Positions 40,598-52,128 of a stretch of 64,000 nucleotides of DNA are shown here, piece after piece. Location: assembly GCA_905221605.1 (NCBI GenBank), contig CAJNDS010002081.1:582476-646475 (forward strand). Direction: 5' to 3'. The stretch comes from Symbiodinium natans. Taxonomy: Eukaryota; Sar; Dinophyceae; Suessiales; Symbiodiniaceae. The position numbers and the translations under genes are program-made. A model generated the notes under the pieces. The model saw only the letters and a program-made list of their open reading frames with translations. It was not told the DNA's origin and made no database searches. Numbering within the stretch: position 1 is the stretch's first letter; every line of letters begins with the position of its first letter.

Positions 40598-40717
40598 GGG
40601 ATGTTCCCCCTTATGCTAACAGTCCTTAGTAGGGTGTAGGGTTTAGGGTTTAGGGATATTATAGTAGGGGGTGCTAGAATCCCTATTAAGGACTGCTAGT
40701 ATAAGGGGGAACATCCC
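40598..40717. mobile_element. Complete GGGATGTTCCCCC foldback element, 120 bp
   Basis: The left arm GGGATGTTCCCCCTTATGCT...CAGTCCTTAGTAGGG is mirrored by CCCTATTAAGGACTG...AGTATAAGGGGGAACATCCC. Arms are ~37 bp. The centre includes GTAGGGTTTAGGGTTTAGGG, a telomere-type insert, and TATTATAGTAGGGGGTGC. Partial relatives are at 12644, 18251 and 20266. Confidence 0.8.
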
Positions 40718-41251
40718 AATGCACAGCCGTGTAGGCACAGAGCTATACAGAATGAGTTGCGCGTCGCCAGAGAGAAGTAGCTGCTATTGTATGGTAACGT
40801 TGGCATTGCGCACAAAGCGCTCCATGCGACTGCATGCAACATGTGGTGGTCCTCGCGGCATCACAGGCACTTTCGAAACCCTGAACCCTGAACCCCGTGT
40901 GCTGCGTGGGGTGCAGTCCTGGCAGGCATCACAACCATGAACTGGGCTCGCCCCGAGAGTGCAAAAAGTGACACCGTGAGAGGGTGGCTCATGGCTTGCA
41001 GGTCTCTGCTGCATGTGGGGGCTTATAGTATAAGGTACATAGCCGGGGCTTTTGGGCGCCATCGTCGTTCCCTGCCCACATGTTGCCGATGAGCCTTTGC
41101 ACAGCAATCTGCAGATCTTTTCCATGCTGGCAGACGGTCTCGGTCTACCACAACCCGCGGGGCCATGACATCCGAGCAGGGGCCCGGTACCCAGTTTTGC
41201 TGGGGTTTAGGGTTTAGGGTTTAGGGTTTAGGATGGGAGTACAACTCTTTC

Positions 41252-41352
41252 CCTGAGGGTCCATGTACCTATAGGCCTTTAGAGGGGCTCCTATGTAGTA
41301 GCTTTAAGGGCCCAAGTATATGCCATATGGGTGCATGGGCCCTTAGGCGCTC
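41252..41352. mobile_element. Foldback element, GGGTCCATGTACC ends (copy 1)
   Basis: GAGGGTCCATGTACCTATAG at the left is mirrored by CATATGGGTGCATGGGCCC at the right, with AAGGGCCCAAGTATATGCC inside. About 100 bp, non-coding. Confidence 0.65.
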
Positions 41353-41639
41353 TCTGGCCAGAATCTCGCGGAAACACCGCGTATCATGCTGTCAGTAGCA
41401 AATATACGAGTTTAGGGTTTAGGGTTTAGGGTTTAGGGTTTCGCAAGCAACGGTCGCGACTTGAAATCTGCCTGGCAACAAAAGGCAGCGGTTCCCGGCT
41501 ATGGCGGCTTCATCCCTTCAAAGGCCATCCAGACGCTAAAAGGGTTTAGGGTTTAGGGTTTAGGGTTTAGGGTTTAGGGTTTAGGGTAAAACCCTGAACA
41601 GCCCTGAGCCCAAAAGCCTCAGCAACCCAACGCCCTAAG

Positions 41640-42000
41640 CCCCATAAACCCTTTAAACCCTATGAAACCCTATTAAACCCCATAAGCCCCGCAAACTCCA
41701 CAAAAACTCCATAAGCCCTGAGCCCTTCAAACCCTTAGAGGCCTCAGGGTCCAAGCTGGCAGCATCAAGTCCTATACGCCCTAAAAGCCCTATAAACCCT
41801 ACAAACCCTAAAAACCCTATAAACCCTTTAAACCCTATAAACCCTACAAACCCTAAAAAACCCATAAACCCTTTAAACCCTATAAACCCTACAAACCCTA
41901 AAAACCCTGTAAACCCTTTAAACCCTATAAACCCTTTAAACACTTTAAACCCGTTTAAACCCTATAAACCCTATAGACCCTTTAAACCCTAAGGGTCTAA
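41640..42000. repeat. Degenerate AAACCCTATAAACCCTT field
   Basis: Diverged 7-17 bp steps (CCCTATAAA, CCCTTTAAA, CCCTACAAA), with a roughly 60-bp block repeated about twice between 41790 and 41930. Confidence 0.8.
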
Positions 42001-42304
42001 GCAAACAGCATCAAGTCGGGCGTCGTGCTCGGAAGCCAAGCCCCCCCCCCAACACACACGCCTCAGGGACACAAGGAACAATGAGAGGCCTAAACGAGTT
42101 TCTATGTTCCATGTAGGGTTTAGGGTTTAGGGTGTAGGATGTAGGGTGTAGGTTTAGAGTGTAGGGTTTAGGGTTTAGGGCTTAGGGTGTTAGATGCCTG
42201 ATATAGGATCCGAAATTTCAGGGCTCCTGGGTCCCCGAGGCCCCCTGCTAGCAGCACGGCTGTGCGCGCACGCACACAAGAGAGAGCGAGCGACGAATTG
42301 AGAC

Positions 42305-42450
42305 TGAGTTGTAGAGTAGGTAACCTTTAACCTTGTTGGGGTAATAGAGCCTTTTTGGGGTAATAGAATCCCCTGATGTAGAGTAGGTAACCTTTAACCT
42401 GTTTGGGGTGATAGAGCCTTCTTGGGGTAAAACAGAATCCCCTGAATCCC
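42305..42450 (+). repeat. Two tandem ~66-bp copies
   Basis: Each copy reads GTAGAGTAGGTAACCTTTAA, then GGGGTAATAGAGCC and GAATCCCCTGA. Copy 1 begins near 42311 and copy 2 near 42377. Confidence 0.75.
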
Positions 42451-42744
42451 AAGGTCACCCTTTAGTTCCCCTAGGTACTGGACAGCTAGGGAGAGAGGGA
42501 TCAACCTGTGTTCGTATCTAACTGATGGGCATGCGACTTAAATCTGCATCAGCTGCAGGAGCTGGTTGGCCAAACACAACCCTAAACCCTAAACCCTAAA
42601 CCCTAAACCCTAAACCCTAAACCCTTTCGCCAGGTGGCAGGAAACTGCTTCGGGAAGCGCATGGCGTTGGACAACCTCCACGCCACCGAGATGCGCCGCT
42701 TAAACGATGAGGCCAACTAGCCACCATCACTCTCGCAGTCCCGA

Positions 42745-42836
42745 AGGGTCCATGTACCTGTATACGGTTTAGGGTTTAGGGTTTCCCTTGAAGGCCCAAG
42801 TATATACGATATAGGTACATGGACACTTTAGGAGTA
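42745..42836. mobile_element. Foldback element, GGGTCCATGTACC ends (copy 2)
   Basis: AAGGGTCCATGTACCTGTAT and ATATAGGTACATGGACACTT are near-inverses. The centre holds GGTTTAGGGTTTAGGGTTT, another case of telomere-type DNA inside a foldback. Confidence 0.65.
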
Positions 42837-45800
42837 GTCATGTTGAGGAAGGATTCAGTCAGTGTAGTGTCAGTGTAAAGGTTATGTAGAGAATATCACT
42901 GGCTGCATCAAGTCTACTGCCGCGGTACCTAAACCCTAAACCCCACTTCAAGGTTCATGGGCAGTTATAAGGTTCATGGGTATTAGTTGTAAGTGGCCTG
43001 GTAAGTAGGGTGACAATAGTCATAAGTGGTTATAGCCTCAATCAGGGTAGTTATATCCCTACTTGTAACCCCAAAATCCAAACCTGTTAAGGGAAGTCCC
43101 CTAAACCCTAAACCCTAAACCCTAAACCCTAAACCCTAAACCCTAAACCCTAAACCCTAAACCCCACTTACGCTCCCAAACCCCAAACTCCCCATGAGGG
43201 TAGGCGCCCAGGGGGGTCTGCAGAAGTCGGCCCCAAAGGTGCTGCATATACTGGTGCGTCCTGAGGTAAGCTAGAGGAAATCAGGTTCGGGATTCCCCAA
43301 ACCTGAAAATGTTCAAGGGTTTAGGGTTTAGGGTCGGGTTTAGGGTTTAGGGTTTGGGGTTTAGGTTTTAGGGCCTATTGCCGCAGGGTGCGGAATGGCA
43401 GACGAATTGGATCACTGCCTGCGAGACGAATCGCAAGAGGCGGGAAGCTGAATACAGGAGCCTACATGACCAACACCGTCCTCCGACAATCCCTATACAA
43501 CTATGACAGAAATTGACTTCGGTCCGCCTTACCCAAGAACACCCATTCTGGTTGCAAGGCCTCGAAACTACGCGGCTTTCAATCATAGTGGCTCCTGCGG
43601 ACATTCTCGCATTGCTTCCAGCATGGGCTATCATATCAGGCCTTGTATTCCCCTAACCAATCCTATAAAGAGCCTTTTTTGAGGGGTTATAGGGTATAAT
43701 AGCCCAAGCAGGTTGGGCCCTTTAAACCCTGCACGCAGGCGTGTCCGACTTTGACAGTACCCCTAGTCGACATCACGAGACCCATGCCTCAACCGGAATG
43801 GTTTAGGGTTTATACGGGGCATATGGGGTTTTTAGAGTTATAGGGTTTACGGGGTTTATACTAGATATGGTATTTATATATGGGTTCATACGGGTTTACA
43901 GGGTTTGCAGGGGGTTTAGCAGCCTTTTTTGACAGAAAAGGTTGGCCCACGGCGCTTTCTCGGCCCCAGTCTCGGGCAGCAGGGCTGGGGGATCGGGTTG
44001 CAGGCAGGGCTGGCTTCAAGAGACCCGAACCCTACTGGCTCTTAGAAATTCGGGGGTTTTGGGGTTTAGGGTCTAGGGTTTAGGGTTTATAGGGTTTAGG
44101 GTCTAGGGTTTAGGGTTTAGGGTTTAGGGTGTAGGGTTTGGAATGAGGGAATGAGGCACCTTATATCCCCCTCTACAGAACCCTTCGAGAATTCCGGGCT
44201 CTTGTTTTGTGAGGGCGGGATCGGCTGCATGGGATGTTGAAGGCTCTCAAAGACCATGAGGATGGGTGAATGTGTAGGGGTTTAGGGGTTCTAGGGCTTA
44301 GGGTTTAGGGTTTTTAGGGTGTTTGGGGTTTTTATAGGGCTTAGGATGACCCATTTTGGGGTTTAAGCTTTGTAGGGTCGAGGGTTTTTTGAAAAGGGCC
44401 ACCCAAAAGTGTACAGGGTTTAAGTGATCACTTCAACGAGACAGCTCCCGAGGTGAACGAGAACTTCAAGTTTACCCGTGATGATCCAAAGCGCGAGGTC
44501 GTGCACTTACACCTACCCCGACCGAACACCCCGAACCCGAAACCCTAAACCCAGGGAGAGCGAGGGAGGGGGGGGGGGGGGTTATCGTAAGAACCCTCAA
44601 CCGACTCCTCGGAACGTTCCCTAAGTGTCCTGTCAGGGGCTGAAGAGAACCTACAAGAAGTCAGGTTTTCGGGGTTTAGGGGTTGGAAGGTAGGGTTCTT
44701 AGGGGGTCTACAGGAAGAGGGCATCTGTACGAACTGAAACATGGGTCGCATCCCTACATCATGGGGCTCAGGATGTCTTAAAGGTTTTGGGCTTAGGGAG
44801 GTGCAGGAGATCCCCTGTTGGAACATGGCACCTTCTCAACCGAGTACCCCTAGTTCATTCTGTCCCTCGAACCCTAAACCCTAAACCCTAAACCCTTAAT
44901 CTTCTGGTAGGCTACCTAGAAGAATCCCACACCGGGTTTTTTTGTAGTCCAACACCCTAAACTTCCAGGGTTTGAAGTGCCCCTAAAACCCCCAAACCCC
45001 TAAACCCCAAACCCCAAACCCTAAACCCTAAACCCTAAACCTTAACCTATAAACCCTATAAAACCTATAAACCCTATAAACCCTATAAACCCTAAACCCT
45101 AAACCCTACCCCTAAACTCTTCCAGGGCTCTACAAGGGTAGAGTGGTGTCGTGCAGGTGTCCGCGTCGCCAAGTGCCTGGAAAGTGTGGGAGCCGAAGGC
45201 TCCACACCAATGGCCTGGAACTTACCGGCTTGCCTCTCTTTTTTTGGAGGCTTGAGGGTTTAGGGTTTCAGGCTTAGGGTTTAGGGCTTACACAGGGCCA
45301 GGGTTTAGGGGGTTTGGGGGCGTAGGGATCGGGATTTTTGGGGGTTTCGGGACTCCGAGACCTCATGCCCAAACCCCGGGTTGTGGCCAGGACACCAAGG
45401 GAGGACACGAGTAGTTCATCCACCCCGAAAGCAGGCGGAAGTTCCCCCCCAAAAAACATGATTCAGGGTAACCCCAAAGTTTTGGAAACCCTCCAAATGT
45501 GGGCTGTTGCCTCCGGTGCCCGTCTATAAGTGTCGACCTTCATGTCAGTGATGCTCCGCATGCCTTTTTTCGTTCGTGAGTAGGCCGCAGCTGGGATCAC
45601 GTCTGTTTGTGGCTATGCCAATCCCTCTCTTTCCTGCCAGGATCAGATACTGATCAGGCTGAGTGCTCAGCACACATCTCATGAGAGATTTCGTCATTTG
45701 GGGGTGGGGGGTGCCCTTTCGCATTCTGCGAGACGCTGATGCTTGAAGATTGGAGTTTTTTGGAGAGGGCACCTCCACCCAAGGCCCAATTACCTCATGA

Positions 45801-46036
45801 GTCGAACTGGCCCCTATGCTTAAAACTTAAACTTCTGAGCTTCAGAGCACAGCATGACGGTCCTCCAACTTTTCGCACATTGGGTACCCCGAAAAAAGGA
45901 AGGACCAGAACTTAGTGAGCCGACCGCACAGCGACATTCTAGAGGGCTGTATGGTTCTCGGAGGTACTGGGGCCTTGCTGATAGCGCGGCATGCCGCAGG
46001 CATGGCTGCCCTGTTGATTCAGTTATAGGAAGCATG

Positions 46037-46176
46037 CTTGGAGGTTCATGGTACTTACTAGCCTTTTGTAACTGTACTTATAACCCACTTATAAGCCCCT
46101 TGAGTGCCCTAATATGGTTATAAGTACAGTTATAAGTACAGTTATGACTGGTTCATAAGTACCATGAACCTCCAAG
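46037..46176. mobile_element. MITE-like element, 140 bp, perfect 21-bp inverted ends
   Basis: CTTGGAGGTTCATGGTACTTA (46037-46057) is the exact inverse of 46156-46176. The interior has repeats of TTATAAGTACAG and its inverse. No ORF. A looser relative, with GGTTCATGGG and TTATAAGG steps, lies near 42950-43075. Confidence 0.85.
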
Positions 46177-46373
46177 TGCTGACACACCCCAGGCCCACTT
46201 GAAAAGGCAGGCAAATTCAAGCCCGTCGTGTTGAAGTTCTTGGGAGCCATTGTCCCTGTCCCATCATGCCCCCCCCTGGCACCCCACCAGAGTTTGGGGT
46301 TTAGGGTTTAGGGTTTAGGGTTTAGGGTTTAGGGTTTAGGGTTTAGGGTTTAGGGTTTAGGGTTTAGGGCATT

Positions 46374-48240
46374 TCATCTCTCAGTTTGGCTCACTGCTGA
46401 ACCAGCAGTTTGAGCACAGCAATGCCTCGCAGACAAGAGCGGCGTGCTTCGAAAAAGCGCGTAAGCGCAGGACGCGGGGGCGAAGCCGAGGGAAACCAAA
46501 CCAGGCCAAACAAGATCTCCTCGTTCCCCCATGGCGATGCGATGGAGGCCGGCACTTAGGAAGATCAGTCCACTCAACCTGCGGACCAGAGCCGCTCCAC
46601 TGCAAATGCGAGGAGACAATATATGATTTCTATTTATATGTATATATATATATACATATAGCGACCACGGGGCTAACATCAAGCCAAGCGACGCTGAGCT
46701 TGCGATCGGCGTGGGTGCGGGCATGCAAATGAATGAGGGCCTTGCAATTGGCGCCAGCTCATGTTGACACTGCGAAGTGGTGAGGGCAGACAAAGGGCGA
46801 GCATGCGAGAAGACGTCGTCTTCACAACAGGCCCGCGCACGCCCGCAACACGGAGAAGCTCGGCAGTAGAGCCGCTGGGACCCTGCGCGGTTGCCTTGCG
46901 AGGCGAGCTGACCTGCCGCATCCTATCGGCCAGGCAAAACCACTGTTGGATACCTTCCTTGGGCGACAAAAAGCGCAACTCCGCCACACAAAGGCACGTA
47001 GGGACGAATGCGTGCGCATTGCTGTGGATTTGTCTGCAGTCAGTTAAGTCAAGTAGCCTGGGACACAGTCAGTCATGACAGTATTTTGGCATGCTCATTT
47101 TTTTGTGCACTGCGAGACATGCCCGTGCGCGCGCGCGGCAGCACATCAGTTTTCTGGACACGTGTGCGCGCGCGAAGCGCCACAGTTTCCCTGACGACGC
47201 ATTTGCACAAATTTGGGATGCCGCGATACGGCAAAATGTCTTTTGGAACGAACATCTCGCATACTATATAGAAGAATGTGCACGCGCGCAACGGGAGTTG
47301 GTGGGCACGCCGCGGCAACAGCTTTTTGGAGTTTGCATGGCTTTTCTGCAGTGAGAGAACTGAAGGAGCGCGTGAATTTCCCTGACGGCGCACTTGAGAC
47401 TCTTGAAGAACCTGGGGCACCGCGAGAAGGCAATCGAGCGACGGTTTTTATCTTTCTTGAGAGATACTTCCGTAGGAAATTACTCTCGGTGCGAAAGTGA
47501 ACGGGACTCTGGCCGCGGAAGCACGCGGAAAGCATCTCCGCGGAAGCTCCCGCGGAACCGACGACACAAATCCTCGAAGATTGACGGCGAAGCGCCGCGG
47601 AAGCTCTGCGAAGACCTACATGCCGGTCTCAAGGTCCAGGCCCTTCTCATTGAGTCCATGCTTTTAACACGTCGACAGCTCTGCAGCTGCTGCAAGCTCT
47701 AGTTTCTTTCATGCTTTTCCTCCACCGCACACAACCACCCAAGTCCCACGCCTTAGACATCAAGCTTAAAACCAAGTTTCAGCAGTGTTTCGTTGAGCTC
47801 GCTCGCGTTGGACCACCCGGCACGTGTACGAGTTCATCTTAATTACAGACCACCTCGCCGAAGCAAGTTTTCAGCGAAATCAGTTCGCGTAAGCGTCCGC
47901 GGAAGCAAAAGCAGCGGACGAGTGGAAACAGTACTCGCGGAAGGGTTCGTGATTTCATAGACATTCGTGTAGGATAAAACCACAGCTCAATTCTTCTTTG
48001 GCATGGGCATGTTGCGCACTGTCAAAGATGAACGTTGAGGCGTGCAGAATCAGAGCAGTTCGTGGAAATGCAAGGAAGACAAAGGAGGTTTTATGGCGCA
48101 CATGTTGCGCACGCAGAGGGCGAGTCCGAGTCGCTGAGTCTATTCCAGCCTGTGGGCCCAAACGGCTTTGGAACAGTTTTCGGCATGCACATGTCTTGGT
48201 TTCCCTGATTTTCTCTATTTTGCTTTTCCTTCAATTCTGA
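46374..48240. other. Unassigned sequence
   Basis: Telomere-type blocks stop here. A short (TA)n tract lies at 46636-46662. CGCGGAAGC steps recur at 47505-47600 and 47880-47945. Two loosely similar ~200-bp stretches (47100-47300 and 47320-47490) share TTTCCCTGACG and GCG-rich steps. Frames on both strands lack any recognisable domain. Confidence 0.5.
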
Positions 48241-48250
48241 GGTCAGTATA

Positions 48251-50390
48251 ATGCACAGGTTCGATCTCAGGAGGCGTTTCGCCCGCGCTGCCGAGGTCGC
48301 CTCACACCCTATAGGCCACGTTGGCTGGGCCATCCGCCAGCTCCGGGAGCCCGACGGCGGTTACTTGCTGGCTCCCGTGCAAGAGGCTCTCCACGAGTGC
48401 TACGCCGGCATCCGATTGGCGTCGGCGCTAGATGGCGCTAGACCGCCACTCGTATCGTTTTCGCCCGGCACAAGAATGTTAGTCACGAACCTGCGGGCCC
48501 GCGGGCGCTGAGCCAGAGGCTCGAGGGTCGGTGGGCGCGAGACTGCGGGCAGCGAGGCGCCGCGTGCGGCATCCTCGCATTGTCCGCCGTGCTTAATTAT
48601 GAAGCGGCTGGGGAGACGCTCATGTCGGCGGCCCTCCGAGACGCGCTACGCGACGGCTCCTGCGCCGCAGCTCTCAAAATGCTGACCACCGCGCGGAACT
48701 TCTTCAGCGCATTGAGCCCTTCGAAGCCGGGCACGTCGAGCGGTTGGTCCGCGACGCGCGGTCGCAGCAGCTCGGGGTAAGCTGCACCCGTGCACCGGCG
48801 TCGCGATTCCGTCACGCGAGGCAGCAGAGGGCTGGGGCTTCCCTTCTCGTGTCAGCACGAGTGTGACGTCGCAGCACAATGCCTCGCCGAGTGGTGTGGC
48901 CCCGTAACGGGTCGACGCCAGGGGCAGGCGCGAAATCACGTCGGTGTTGCAGCAGGTTGAGCCGGCACACAGCCGGGGCTTTGCGTAGCATTAGCCGCGG
49001 GAGCGGCCGCCACTGCCGAGCATTACAAGCTACTGCTCGACGAACCCGCCGCGATCCGCCGCGCTGGGAGCTGTCGCAGCCGTCAGGAACAGACTTGCGC
49101 GGGCAGAGGTGCCTGCCACCGTCGCTGTTGCGCTTTCCCTCGCCCCATGGTATAGTGTTCGCGGCATCGCGACCGGTGACGTACCCAGGCGGCTCGCGTC
49201 AAGGGTGCTGGCTCGCATGTTTGCTGACGAGCTCGACCGCGCCACGCCCCTACCAGTACGCCCTCGGAGCGTGCGCCGGAACGGATGCCTTGGCCGCTAT
49301 CCTGCGCGCAGCTGTCGAGCTTGGATCCTCAAGCCGGTGCCTCGACTCTCTTCTGTTCGCTGATGCTGCTGAGGGCTTGCCCAGACAAGTTGCCGCTCGT
49401 GTACAGTTGGCCTTCCGCCATGGCGGCCTTGGGTTCCGCAGTGCTGTCCATCATGCACCTGCAGTTTTTTGGGTGTCCTGGGCTGACACTTTTCCGGAAC
49501 TGGATGCTCCCTCTGCAGCCTTGACTCCCAGGTTGGGCCGTACGCTGCCCGTGTGTTCACTGATGTTCACTGCGCGGCCAGTGCGCGGCCCACCTCGCCT
49601 GAACTCACTCTGGAATCCCCGTTGTTCCTTGTGCTGGTTTTGCATGTTTTTGCGTCGGCTCCGTGCGCCGCTCCCGCTCACAACAGCTGGGTGCCGGCGC
49701 CGCAAGCCGCATGATGTTTTCGGTGTACAAAACGCCGTGAACCTCAACTCTGGGTGGTCTTACTGATGCTTGATGATACTTACGAGATTTAAGTCTTGTT
49801 GTGGTCGCTGCTGTTGATGTGTTTGTTTCGTGTACTCCTGCATGTTGGCATGAATCATGTACATAAAGGTTTCACTTCTGTTCTGATCGTGTCGAGGACT
49901 ATGAGGATTCGTTTCTCGGAGATCACATTGCAGCTTGCCCCAAGTTTTGTGTTTTGCGCTCACGTGGAGGCCCATTGGAAGGAGCGGCTGCCAGAATTTG
50001 TCGGGAGGCTGGCGCATGCTGGCGCCACTATTGCGACATGTTGCGACGCATGTCCTCGTGCGAAATCTCAATGTTGCCCCTGTCCGCCTGCATGAACGAC
50101 GCATCGAGGTCATTGCCAATGGCTTGCCTCTCTGGGGTGGCGTCCAACTGGCCGTCGACACTACACTCGTCTCGCCGCTCACGTGCAACGTCGTGAGGGA
50201 GGCCGCGCGGCCGGGGCAGCTTTGCATGTTTGCAAAACGCGCCAGGCCCGGACTTACCCAGAGCTTGCGTCCGGCCGCCGCTGCCGGCTCGTCGTGCTCG
50301 GCCTTGAGGTTGGCGGACGCTGGAGCCGCCAGGCCGCCCTGATTGTCAGGCTGCTTGCTCGATGCCGGCACAGCAAACGTTGATGGAGAA
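48251..50390 (+). pseudogene. Decayed relative of the RING-RT non-LTR element
   Basis: Pieces in all three plus frames align in order to the intact ORF at 52129-56853. HVGWAIRQLREPDGGYL lies near 48315 (intact HLGWVVRRLAEPDGYI). An ALRDALRDGSCAAAL-like piece lies near 48635. GDVPRRLASRVLARMF lies near 49178 (intact GDVFRRLVARALAQQF). PYQYALGACAGTDAL lies near 49250 (intact PFQYGLGMRAGTEAL). RHGGLGFRSAVHHAP lies near 49420, and RRIEVIANGLPLW plus GVQLAVDTTLVSPL near 50100-50180. TYPELASGRRCRLVVLGLEVG lies near 50250. The segment from the first catalytic Asp through the DD motif is deleted and frames shift several times, so it cannot be functional. It lacks the N-terminal RING part. Confidence 0.85.
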
Positions 50391-50880
50391 TCGCCGCGAG
50401 TCAGCAAAGCAGCCCCCCCTTGCCAGTCGCCTGCCGTAGGTGTCTGAGGTTATTCGTCGCCGTGGGCTATTTTTCATTGGGACCGCAAATGGATGCAGGA
50501 AAAGTGGCGTGCAAAAAAAACAAAACGAATCATCCGAGTCAAGGAACCAAGCATGCTATAGTGGAAACATGCACAAGGGGTACGTACAGACACGCGCAAA
50601 CAGCAGCACAGCCGGCAGCGGTTCGAATCTCATATTTCACGAGCATCAGTTGCAATGCAGATATCAGCGACAAGTTCAATGTTGCCCCGGCTGTCACGTG
50701 CAGTGTTGACGTCTTCATCTGTGGTAGAGAAGAGACAACGATCAGCGTTCAACAGGAGCAAAAACAACACAGACAAGATCATAAAAACTGAGGAACTTCG
50801 TTTGTTTTGCTGTTCTTGAGGCTGCTGGTAACACCGGTAAGGCGTCCTTCTAGAACTGGTCCCGGGCTCGCCTTTAACCG
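50391..50880. other. Spacer before the intact non-LTR element
   Basis: About 490 bp with no supported gene. It may include the 5' UTR of the element, whose left boundary cannot be placed because no target-site duplication was recognised. Confidence 0.45.
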
Positions 50881-50907
50881 AAACCTTCTACGGCCTGTAG
50901 TCGGCAC

Positions 50908-51555
50908 ATGGTGGTGGTGACGCTGCAATTGGGCGGTGTGGAGATTCGTGGAACGGAGCTCGACGGCCAGTTTGTCCTCCCGGCTGACCTTGTCCTCGCG
51001 GCGGGTGGAGTTGTTCTGCGCAGGGAAGACCGCACCACAACCCCTTCGTCCAGCCCTTTGCGGCGGACTCCCTCAAGCTCACGCAGCCGTGTACGCGGCC
51101 CGCGACCCCGCCCCAGCCTACCATCAAGGAGCACCTCCCGCACTTCCCGCAGTCGCACACCACCGGGACGTGGTGACCTGCCTGAACGTCGGCCCCCCAC
51201 ACCGCCGCCGGCACGCGTCCGCCCACGCCCAGAGGCGCCCCGGCGTCGGCGCACACACCGTGGCTGCCGTGCCGGCCGCCAAGGGCGAGGTGGGCGTAGG
51301 GACGACAGATCGGCTACGCCGCCCCCCCGTGGATTCCCGCCTGAGCAAGGCCCCTCGCCTTTCCGCCCTGGACACGGCCCAGCTGGGCTGACGCCTTTTG
51401 GCAGGCAGCAGCCGGTGTCGCCTTTTGCTCCGTGGTGCCAGCGTCTTGAGCGGCCCTCACCATTCTTCACGCAGCCAGTGCCTCAGCTCCTCCCGCCTTG
51501 GTTCCACACTGCACCGCCCCTGCAGAGCACTCTTTTTGCGAGGCGCCGCTTCTGA
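50908..51555 (+). CDS. Putative ORF1 of the non-LTR element, Pro/Arg-rich
   Basis: 215 aa from ATG 50908 to TGA 51555. The N-terminal ~45 residues may fold (TLQLGGVEIRGTELDGQFVL). The rest is a strongly basic, disordered run of R, P, S and T, ending with a P/F/W-rich tail (LLPPWFHTAPPLQ). No zinc knuckle or RRM is visible. Its position ahead of the RT ORF and its positive charge suit an RNA-binding ORF1-type protein. However, GC-rich DNA readily gives long chance ORFs: overlapping frames of similar length exist on both strands here, so coding status is uncertain. Confidence 0.45.
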   Translation: MVVVTLQLGGVEIRGTELDGQFVLPADLVLAAGGVVLRREDRTTTPSSSPLRRTPSSSRSRVRGPRPRPSLPSRSTSRTSRSRTPPGRGDLPERRPPTPPPARVRPRPEAPRRRRTHRGCRAGRQGRGGRRDDRSATPPPRGFPPEQGPSPFRPGHGPAGLTPFGRQQPVSPFAPWCQRLERPSPFFTQPVPQLLPPWFHTAPPLQSTLFARRRF

Positions 51556-52128
51556 GCCGTGAACGCGGACTTGGCCGCTGGCGCCCCTGTGGCAGCCGCG
51601 GCCGTCCGATCCTTCATTTTTTTTTTATTGCGGCCCGGCCCTTAGGTGGTTGGACTGGCCGGTTCTGCGAACGGCCACCGGCGCCTCCGAGGCCGCCGTG
51701 GCCCCGCCTCCTTACCAGTGAGTCCGGGCCCCAGCCTGTCCTTTGCGCTTGTTTGCTCTGCAGAGCTGCGTGATTCGCCCATTGCTGCTTGCCGCCCAGG
51801 TTTGCGCGCCCCGAGGGCAGCCGCCTGTTGCGTGCGCGTGCGAGAAAAGAAACCACAAACAATCAGCACAACACAAAAATCTCTTTCAACAATTTACACA
51901 ACAGCAACACACGCGGCTGCTGCAATTCGTTGGACTTTTCGTTTTGTTTGCGTTTGCTTTGCTGAGGCCGCATCACGCAACGCCGTGTGCACGCTGCGAC
52001 GATTCGCTTCCGGCCTCACGTGCCTTTAGGGTTTGGCCACGAGTCACAGGCCGCTCGCTGCCTCCTGCAGCCCAGGGCGTGTGCGCCTCCGTGGCGCCCC
52101 CCTGTCGGCGCATCTTCCGGCAAAGGCC

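Larger units (their letters stand above)
40441..46373. repeat. Telomere-type mosaic with unassigned spacers
   Basis: G-strand blocks lie at about 40444-40477, 41202-41235, 41408-41440, 41540-41588, 42114-42190, 43318-43370, 44060-44135 and 46290-46370 (about 11 units). C-strand blocks lie at 42581-42625, 43099-43165, 44874-44899 and 45016-45110. Spacers 40720-41200, 43370-43650, 44140-44520, 44580-44870 and 45130-46030 contain no supported gene. Several foldback elements are listed separately. Confidence 0.78.

Noticed and set aside
50620-50650. tRNA B-box-like GGTTCGAATCT
   Set aside because: No A box at the right distance and no cloverleaf could be drawn; probably chance.
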